Assembly: GCA_014380545.1 (NCBI GenBank)
Contig: JACMJP010000402.1
Location: forward strand, 1-12,943
Origin: Chitinophagales bacterium
GTDB lineage: Bacteria; Bacteroidota; Bacteroidia; Chitinophagales; BACL12
Direction: 5' to 3'
Length of the DNA: 12,943 bases
Shown: positions 8,101 to 12,943 of the stretch, one piece after another
Layout of the letters: every line of letters begins with the position of its first letter
Position numbering within the stretch: the first letter of the stretch is position 1
Position numbers and translations under genes: made by a program
The notes under the pieces: generated by a model
Told to the model about the DNA's origin: nothing
Database searches by the model: none
What the model saw: the letters and a program-made list of their open reading frames with translations, nothing else

Positions 8101-9843
8101 TGTAATTATGCTTTAGTGCAATTTAATTCAGTAGTTGCAGATTCCATTTGCGAATATTTCTGGGATTTTGGCGATGGTGGAATATCTGTTGACCCTAACC
8201 CTATTTACCCTTATCTGGAAGCAGGCTCCTATTCAGTTTCTCTTACTGTTACAGATTGCAATGGATGTTCGTCAACGATTGTGCACAACGGATATATTCT
8301 TGTGCCTGGTCCGTATGGATTTATTTCGTTTAGTGAAGATACCTTATGCGTTGATGAAGCATTTGAAATTTATCTGAATATTGCATCAACCGATACATTA
8401 ACTCTGTACTTAGATAATGGAGATGTTATAAATCTTGATATTGATTATTCAGATAGTCTTCAAACTATTATAATTCCTTATACTTTTACTACTTCTGGCG
8501 TATTTTTTCCGAATGCATTACTTGTAGATACAAGTTCATGTTTAAATATTATTTCTGGTAGTGATAGTATCTGGGTGGGAAATAACCCTGATGCAGCTTA
8601 CCTTGTTACTGATTCTGTTCAGTGTTTGGGTACACCTTTCACTTTTGCAGATAGCAGTGAATCTTTAGATCCAATTGTCTTATGGTCCTGGAATCTTGGC
8701 GATGCACTTATATTACTTGATTCATCTTCCACTTATACGCATACTTATGCAGATACGGGTATATATAATACCGCTCTGTATATTTATACAGAATACGGCT
8801 GTTCTGATTCCATGTTTATAGATGTTAATGTACTTCAATACCCTGAAATAAGTTTGCCGGAGGATACAGCAATCTGCCCTGGTCAAAGTGTAATGCTTGA
8901 TGCAACAGGTGGTTCAATATTTATCTGGACACCTTCTGCAGGCTTAAGCGATACTTCTATTGCTAATCCCATTGCTTCACCTGACTCAACAACCTTGTAC
9001 ACCCTTGATGTAGGAAATGGTTATTGTTATTCAACTGATAGTGTTTTAGTAACTATTGTAAATGATCTTATCTTATTTGCCGGTCCTGATACTTCAATGT
9101 GTATAGGGGATGAGGTGCAGTTATATAGTGAGTTTATCACAGAAGTAAGTTTAAATAATATTGACTTTTACTGGACCCCGCCGGATTTTCTAGATGATCC
9201 CTTCAGTGTCGCACCTATAAGTTCTTCATTAGATGATATTACATATACTCTCTATGCATCATGTGGCTTGTTGAATGATACAGCTAATGCTATTATAAGA
9301 ATAAGCAATCCTCCCGATCTTGAAATTCCGCAGGACACGGTTCTTATGATAGAAGGACAGGTAGTGCAGCTTACAAGCGAAGTAACAGGTGGTGAAGGAG
9401 TACTTATTTATGCATGGGAACCTGTGAACCAGGTTGATTGTCCGGGATGTGAATTTGTTTATGTATCTCCGGGAAGCAATACCATTTACAGCTGCGAGGT
9501 AACTGATGAATACGGTTGTTCCGATATCGATTTTGTGTTAGTAAGAGTGTTGAGTTGCGATGAATCACTTTTCTTTATTCCGAATATTATTACTCCTAAT
9601 GGTGATGGAAGAAATGATGTATTTAGATTTACTTTTGAAGGAGGCATAATATCAGTTGATAACTTAAATATTTACAGCAGATGGGGCGAGCTTTTATTTC
9701 ACACTGACGATATGGATGAACATTGGGATGGAACATATAATGGAGCTATATGTAATCCCGGGGTTTATATATATACTTTCAATGCAATATGTCTTGATGG
9801 TTCTGAAACTATTGTTGCCGGAAATATCACACTTGTAAAATAA
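5164..9843 (+). CDS. Giant secreted PKD-repeat surface protein with T9SS type B (CHU_C-like) C-terminal sorting domain
   Basis: This is a 1559-residue protein predicted to cross the inner membrane by Sec and the outer membrane by T9SS, then stay at the cell surface or be released. An in-frame stop at 5137 and the absence of ATG or GTG before the hydrophobic stretch point to the TTG at 5164, which retains the basic KRK n-region. The signal peptide spans residues 1-35 (VLIVILFFIF core, cleavage near VQG/Q). About 14 PKD or PKD-like modules occupy residues 37-1226, then three Ig-like segments (about 1227-1470). The C-terminal domain (about 1470-1559) has FIPNIITPNGDGRNDVF, a YSRWGELLF strand, HWDGTYNG and GVYIYTF, the signature of type B sorting domains as in SprB. 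No catalytic domain was seen, so adhesion, gliding or matrix functions are most likely. The PorP/SprF-family gene 237 bases downstream is the expected partner. Family class is firm; ligand and role are unknown. Confidence 0.92.
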   Translation: MKRKVSILLRHLSTGRVPVLIVILFFIFKSFTVQGQLIANFSADSTQGCELLELSLNNLSVGAISYLWEVYDEFGSLVSSSTLTNPSFFLTEPGSYTVSLTVYDALGLDLNLTIDDFAFVYTNPIADFGSSDVAACPGTLFTFTDDSDPGSFGSLDEYYWVITGGPTLPLATSIDYVFEAPGSYTVYLFITDGAGCSDYETQLITIYDSVHAEFEGDVTVSCTTPLTVDFTNFSTGSGSLSYQWNFGDGGTSTALNPTHIYTTFGSYDVSLIVTNSDGCSDTMTLPDYIEISPTATVDFEATPMSVCLGEIVTFNNLSALTSGTWEWDFGDGITSDLFETSHTYTAAGVYNVSLSGDFGGGCAGSVAYPDLITVEEIPTVTFTATDSVAVCQLPFTVTFNPTITGGSVSYLWEFEDDGFTATSTSSNPTYTWTELGSYDVSVTVTNASGCSATYSVPGYISIGDLVVTPIAAPSSGCIPLGVLFSASAGEPLVTYEWDFGDGGTSTVSNPGHIYNTIGCFTVTIIATSVSGCADTVSIPEFVCAGDTGTAQLFIEDTVCPAAELEVYFLPLDSITADIDAGSDFSIVTTVDSITTINLPSGDHDIDFITWSYGCPDTFSTHVYVIEILDSLMQVDYTCDEPYTVQIFIDTAVANTSCGWEWDFGDGTTDTVSENPIHTYAEPGTYNVSITYSCITTNECSGTGLNVNIQIPFAQFIPDPPFVCDTPAVINFMNTSTDYINDNLSYEWDFGDGDPIVTSTNPTHTFTGYGTYYVTLTVTDDRGCVDDFTDTIGVNAIDASFTLADEGGCVPYIAVLSDSSISEFGTINTWVIDWNDGIVDTFYNAADVTALEHTYFSNGNFIITLTAFDEFGCSDAFADTIKAGAPVADFLVDDSIPCVGQLVYFTELASGLSIDYEWNFGDGSVSSADEPGHVYADAGDFTVTLIVTDILGCTDTMVKPAYIQPDTVVVDYTADVIVASCNYALVQFNSVVADSICEYFWDFGDGGISVDPNPIYPYLEAGSYSVSLTVTDCNGCSSTIVHNGYILVPGPYGFISFSEDTLCVDEAFEIYLNIASTDTLTLYLDNGDVINLDIDYSDSLQTIIIPYTFTTSGVFFPNALLVDTSSCLNIISGSDSIWVGNNPDAAYLVTDSVQCLGTPFTFADSSESLDPIVLWSWNLGDALILLDSSSTYTHTYADTGIYNTALYIYTEYGCSDSMFIDVNVLQYPEISLPEDTAICPGQSVMLDATGGSIFIWTPSAGLSDTSIANPIASPDSTTLYTLDVGNGYCYSTDSVLVTIVNDLILFAGPDTSMCIGDEVQLYSEFITEVSLNNIDFYWTPPDFLDDPFSVAPISSSLDDITYTLYASCGLLNDTANAIIRISNPPDLEIPQDTVLMIEGQVVQLTSEVTGGEGVLIYAWEPVNQVDCPGCEFVYVSPGSNTIYSCEVTDEYGCSDIDFVLVRVLSCDESLFFIPNIITPNGDGRNDVFRFTFEGGIISVDNLNIYSRWGELLFHTDDMDEHWDGTYNGAICNPGVYIYTFNAICLDGSETIVAGNITLVK
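5272..8841 (+). repeat. Array of about 14 PKD modules, period about 83-92 residues (mostly 83-86)
   Basis: The core tryptophan of each module, usually in W(D/N)FGDG, falls at residues 68, 160, 244, 327, 412, 497, 661, 747, 833, 917, 1000 and 1176 of the protein. The steps are mostly 83-86 residues. The two double-length steps (497 to 661 and 1000 to 1176) each hold one degenerate module without the WDFGDG core. Most modules carry a Cys near their beginning (for example SCTTPLTV, VCLGEIVTF, GCIPLGVLF) and another near the end in a GCSDT-like turn, so one disulfide per module is plausible. The modules are diverged at DNA level; the longest shared stretches are around the gaatgggattttgg core. 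Confidence 0.85.
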
Positions 9844-10052
9844 TTAAATATTTTGCGTCACATGATTGCTCGTGTATGCCTGATAAGAAACATTAAGTAT
9901 TGAATTTTATGTCACGATAATAAAAGATGATGCGGCGAAATGTTATTATATATTTACTTATAATTAAGATACACGGCTGAATCATAAAAATGAATACGTT
10001 TTTTTCCTGTAACAAAAATTGATATACATTTTCAGAAATGACCCGTTTTAGA

Positions 10053-10064
10053 TATATTTTCGAA
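10053..10064 (+). promoter_or_regulatory. Possible -7 promoter element upstream of PorP/SprF gene
   Basis: TATATTTTCGAA begins 28 bases before the ATG of the PorP/SprF gene and matches the element at 5111-5122 in 11 of 12 positions. It fits TAnnTTTG except for the last base. A second related sequence, TACATTTTCAGAA, lies at 10025-10037, about 20 bases upstream of it. The rest of the 237-base gap from 9844 shows no clear hairpin terminator, although a T run occurs near 9999-10006. The element implies that the porP-like gene may have its own promoter. Confidence 0.3.
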
Positions 10065-10080
10065 TGTTGATAGAATAACA

Positions 10081-11082
10081 ATGAGACCATTAAAGTTTAT
10101 AGCGCCGGTAATAGTTTGTGTGTATAGCTCCATAAATTTATTTGCACAGGATTGGCATTTTTCACAATTCCATTCATCACCTGTAGTAACTAACCCGGCT
10201 TTTACGGGATTATTTAATGGTGATTTACGGATAATAGGAAACTATAAAGATCAATGGGAATTTGCTGCGCCATACAGAACATTTTCTATTTCTGCTGATG
10301 GTGCTTTTGCAATCTTAAAGAACGGCGATTTTGCAAGTGCGGGAATACAGTTATTGGCTGACAGATCAGGGGATCTTGATTTTACCACCTTACAAACAGC
10401 ATTAGATGTTTCTTATAGTAAAGCCCTGAGCGGTTATGGTAACCATTTTCTTACGCTTGGCTTTCAGGCGGCAGTAAACCGGAGGTCCATTAATTACACT
10501 GATGTAGTATCATTTGATCCGGAGCCTTATGCAATTTCAGTTGATGATAATTTTACTTATATGGATCTTGCAGTTGGCGGCGCATGGTATTTCATTCCAA
10601 GTGATGAAATATATGCATTCATGGGAGCAACACTTTTTCATTTCAATGAACCCAATCAAAGTTTTTTGCAGGATGAAAGTGATGTACTTGAGAAACGTTA
10701 TTCTCTTCAGGGAGGTATGCAATTCCCAATTTCAGATAATATGAATATTTTACCAAGTGTTATGTATAATATACAAGGCCCACACAAAGAATTTATTGGC
10801 GGCGGATATTTAAAATATAAAATAAACCATGTTACTGTTACAAAAGAAACTGCTATTTATGGTGGAATCTGGTACAGGAATAAAGATGCAATTATAACAA
10901 GTGTGCGTTTTGACTATAATAATTATTTTGTAGGGTTAAGTTATGATATAAATACCAGTACTCTCACAAATGCAAGTAACGGAAGAGGTGGCATAGAATT
11001 AAACTTCATTTATATTCTCGATAAAAAATTCAGCGCATCAAAACGCATGAAGAATAGAAGTTATCAATGTCCTAAATTTTAA
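10081..11082 (+). CDS. PorP/SprF-family outer-membrane protein (T9SS partner)
   Basis: This is a predicted outer-membrane beta-barrel of 333 residues. In T9SS bacteria PorP is part of the machinery, and SprF-type paralogues serve individual type B cargo proteins such as SprB. The signal peptide spans residues 1-22 (FIAPVIVCVY core, cleavage LFA/Q). The mature start QDWHFSQFHSSPVVTNPAFTG closely follows the family pattern QDxHFSQFyxsPlxlNPAxtG. Alternating aromatic strands follow (for example FLTLGFQAAVNRR, AVGGAWYF, YSLQGGMQF), then IYGGIWYRN and FVGLSYDIN, and the protein ends in YQCPKF, the conserved CPxF terminus of the family. ATG 10081 has only an A-rich leader. The gene lies downstream of the PKD/type B cargo gene on the same strand, the classical sprB-sprF-like arrangement, so a dedicated role in export or anchoring of that protein is likely. 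No core T9SS gene lies in the window. Confidence 0.92.
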   Translation: MRPLKFIAPVIVCVYSSINLFAQDWHFSQFHSSPVVTNPAFTGLFNGDLRIIGNYKDQWEFAAPYRTFSISADGAFAILKNGDFASAGIQLLADRSGDLDFTTLQTALDVSYSKALSGYGNHFLTLGFQAAVNRRSINYTDVVSFDPEPYAISVDDNFTYMDLAVGGAWYFIPSDEIYAFMGATLFHFNEPNQSFLQDESDVLEKRYSLQGGMQFPISDNMNILPSVMYNIQGPHKEFIGGGYLKYKINHVTVTKETAIYGGIWYRNKDAIITSVRFDYNNYFVGLSYDINTSTLTNASNGRGGIELNFIYILDKKFSASKRMKNRSYQCPKF

Positions 11083-11097
11083 TTCAGCTTAATATTT

Positions 11098-12666
11098 TCA
11101 GCGCTTCGTATTTTGATCTTCAATTTCATAGATTACATAAACTTCATTTTGTGCAATTATTGGAAAAGGATATTTTGAAGTTTTGAATGTAAGTAAATGA
11201 GTAATTCCATATTTCTCCTGTAATTGTGAAATGTAATCTGCGCTTAGGTTTTTAAATTTATTGTTAGCATACATAGAAGTTTTTAACCCTATTGGAGATT
11301 CCTCAATTTTAAGATCATATACATCTTCAAATCTTTTTGCCCATTCAAGGATAAAACTTTTCCTGTGTGTGAGTGCTTTATAATCTACAAGAGAACTTCT
11401 TTCTCCATAATATTTTAAAGTAGTAAAATTGCATGGCTGAATAAATAGGGCATTTTTTGGAATTAATTCTTTTGCCTTTATGCTTATTTCAATTTCAGGA
11501 GTTATTTTTCTGTTGAACGGAAAATTGTAATAACCGGTATACATCTTTTGATATTTGTATATGGGAATAAAAATAATGATGGCCAGAAAAGCAAATCCAA
11601 TTGTCATTGAAATTATTCTTTTTAGTAGAATGTTAATGGAAGAATTCAATAATAACTCAAATGAAACGGCCAAGCCTATTACGGAAAAGAACTCAAGCCA
11701 GATGGTAGTTTTAAACCATTGTATTGGTGCGATAGCAGTGCTATGAAAAATCTCAGTCATGATTGTATATATAACGCACCCCGTAATTGCCAAACAAATA
11801 AATATAAAAATATATTTATTCTTCTTTTGAAATATTAGGCAGGATAAAAGTATAAGGGGAACTAGTACCACCCAATTAACGGCAGAAAATGAAGACGGCA
11901 GATAATGATGTGGGTTTCTGAACTCAAAAAATATTTTATAAAAAAGAGCATGATCAACATTGCTATCTCTGAAACGAAGCTGTATAGAAATAATAAAGAT
12001 GCCCGCAGTTGAGATATAAATAATCAAGGCTGTAATGGTTTGTTTTATTTTAATTCTTTCGTTCTTTCTGAATAAAAAAATAAATATTTCTCCTGCTGAT
12101 AGCAATAAAAATAATTGGATACCAACAACAGGGTGCTGAAGGGTGCTTAATGATACTAATATAAAAGCATAAATTATTTTCCTCTGAAGCCAAAAATAAA
12201 GTGCCCATGCTCCGATAGCTTTTGCTGTCAGGCTTGGGTGTAGAAATGGATAATATAATTCATTTGTTCCGAGATTAATATTTATAAGAGGAATAAATAA
12301 TACCGGTAAAACAAACCAAAGCAGCAATTTATTTTTTATAAATAATTTACTGATACTGAATAACCCTGTAAGCAGCAGCATTGAAAAAATAATATGATAA
12401 ACAAAGCTTGCTGTTTCAATATTGTTTGAAAAAGGAGTAAGGAGCAAGAGGAAAAAAGAACGCTCATTGGGAAAATGTTCATTTGCATGCTGGACATAAA
12501 AATCATTCGCATATAGCGAATCATCGGTCATGGAAAGAACAAGCGGATCAAGCTGAATGAGATCACCATCACCAAACTGATAACCCCAGCAAACCAATAG
12601 CACGATATAAAATAAAAATAACCCTGCAATTTCTTTTATAGTAAGTTGTATTTTTATTTTTTTCAA
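11098..12666 (-). CDS. Polytopic membrane protein, GT-C/DUF6798-like
   Basis: This is a 522-residue inner-membrane protein with about ten or more hydrophobic helices from residue 14 to about 370 and a soluble C-terminal domain. The N-terminal loop after helix 1 holds GDGDLIQLDP (32-41) and NDFYVQ (54-59), an acidic loop position reminiscent of GT-C glycosyltransferases. Further motifs are HPSLTAKAIGAWAL (143-156), LQHPV (176-180) and FRNPHHYLPS (249-258). From memory, the last resembles proteins annotated as DUF6798. The C-terminal part (FIQPCNFTTLKYYGERSSLV and LQEKYGITHLL) looks like the periplasmic tail of such proteins. A lipid-linked sugar transferase function is inferred only. The start is TTG at 12666, since the next Met is residue 46, inside the conserved region. 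It overlaps the flippase stop in TTGA (12663-12666), implying translational coupling. It ends 15 bases from the convergent PorP/SprF stop. Confidence 0.75.
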   Translation of the reverse strand: MKKIKIQLTIKEIAGLFLFYIVLLVCWGYQFGDGDLIQLDPLVLSMTDDSLYANDFYVQHANEHFPNERSFFLLLLTPFSNNIETASFVYHIIFSMLLLTGLFSISKLFIKNKLLLWFVLPVLFIPLININLGTNELYYPFLHPSLTAKAIGAWALYFWLQRKIIYAFILVSLSTLQHPVVGIQLFLLLSAGEIFIFLFRKNERIKIKQTITALIIYISTAGIFIISIQLRFRDSNVDHALFYKIFFEFRNPHHYLPSSFSAVNWVVLVPLILLSCLIFQKKNKYIFIFICLAITGCVIYTIMTEIFHSTAIAPIQWFKTTIWLEFFSVIGLAVSFELLLNSSINILLKRIISMTIGFAFLAIIIFIPIYKYQKMYTGYYNFPFNRKITPEIEISIKAKELIPKNALFIQPCNFTTLKYYGERSSLVDYKALTHRKSFILEWAKRFEDVYDLKIEESPIGLKTSMYANNKFKNLSADYISQLQEKYGITHLLTFKTSKYPFPIIAQNEVYVIYEIEDQNTKR

Positions 12667-12943
12667 ATGGTAAAAATTATGAATGCAATTATCAGTAAAA
12701 AGGTGTATATAAAGAAATGCTTTAACGGAATATATGTGCTCATTTTCATCTTGTTTTTATGCAGGTATGCAATATAAATAATTTTTTCTGTACAATAGGC
12801 AATTATTGTCCCTGCAGCAATACCCGGTAAACCTATTACCTTCATGAGTAATAAACTTGCAGTTATATTAACAATAAATTCAATGCATGAAACCCCCAGC
12901 ACGAATGTAGTTTTGCCGGTTGCGGTGAGAATGGTTTGCGGAA
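12663..12943 (-). CDS. Polysaccharide flippase (Wzx/MATE-like), C-terminal end; 5' end outside window
   Basis: These are the last 93 or so residues of a multi-pass transporter that would move lipid-linked glycan units across the inner membrane. The frame is open to the right edge. It begins PQTILTATGKTTFVLGVSCI, runs into a helix with GLPGIAAGTIIAY, and ends with another hydrophobic helix before TGA at 12663. The pattern of a PQxxLxAxGKT helix followed by GLxGIAxGTxIAY is characteristic of polysaccharide biosynthesis/flippase proteins of the MOP superfamily. An internal GTG at 12902 could be mistaken for a start, but the homologous region extends upstream of it. Its stop overlaps the TTG start of the 522-residue membrane protein, so the two are expected to be expressed together. 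The substrate cannot be determined from this end. Confidence 0.8.
   Translation of the reverse strand, partial: PQTILTATGKTTFVLGVSCIEFIVNITASLLLMKVIGLPGIAAGTIIAYCTEKIIYIAYLHKNKMKMSTYIPLKHFFIYTFLLIIAFIIFTI

Noticed and set aside
9844..10080. Possible small gene or terminator between the PKD and PorP/SprF genes, including a minus-strand frame at 9893-10090
   Set aside because: The minus-strand frame overlaps the PorP/SprF start and encodes AT-rich hydrophobic sequence without a domain. No stem-loop followed by a T run could be drawn convincingly.

Overview
The window looks like a chromosomal segment from a member of the Bacteroidota. The DNA is AT-rich, start sites lack strong Shine-Dalgarno sequences, and two neighbouring genes belong to families tied to the type IX secretion system (T9SS): a giant PKD-repeat protein ending in a type B (CHU_C-like) sorting domain, and a PorP/SprF-family outer-membrane protein. 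The sequence does not fix order or genus. No rRNA, tRNA, CRISPR array, transposase or phage gene was recognised, and no stretch longer than about 240 bases lacks a gene.

Layout from left to right. (1) Positions 3-446 (+) are the C-terminal part of a GT4-type glycosyltransferase whose start lies outside the window. It converges, with a 3-base gap, on (2) a minus-strand pair: a Crp/Fnr-like regulator (1809-1228) followed by an uncharacterised 7-TM protein (1148-450). (3) A minus-strand run of three genes follows in transcription order: an SH3b-NlpC/P60 peptidase (4998-4222), the bifunctional NAD(P)HX repair enzyme Nnr (4225-2753, overlapping the peptidase by 4 bases) and a class III-type sirtuin (2698-2021). 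This places an NAD(P)H-repair enzyme beside an NAD-consuming deacylase, with a probable muropeptide-recycling peptidase in front. (4) Divergent from that run are the 1559-residue secreted PKD-array protein (5164-9843, +) and the PorP/SprF partner (10081-11082, +), probably a surface adhesin or filament and its dedicated outer-membrane factor. (5) At the right end, on the minus strand, are the C-terminal end of a polysaccharide flippase (12943-12663) and, overlapping it by 4 bases, a 522-residue polytopic protein resembling GT-C/DUF6798-type membrane proteins (12666-11098). This pair probably belongs to a surface-polysaccharide or glycoconjugate locus.

The annotated starts often differ from the longest open frame. 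ATG codons inside the frames were preferred for the 7-TM protein, the Crp-like regulator and the peptidase. TTG starts appear unavoidable for the PKD protein and the 522-residue membrane protein.

Most genes fall into known families. The least described parts are the regulator plus 7-TM pair, the nnr-sirtuin linkage with a sirtuin lacking the usual zinc cysteines, a Gly-to-Arg change in a conserved Nnr motif, and the exact cargo/partner relationship of the PKD protein and PorP/SprF protein.
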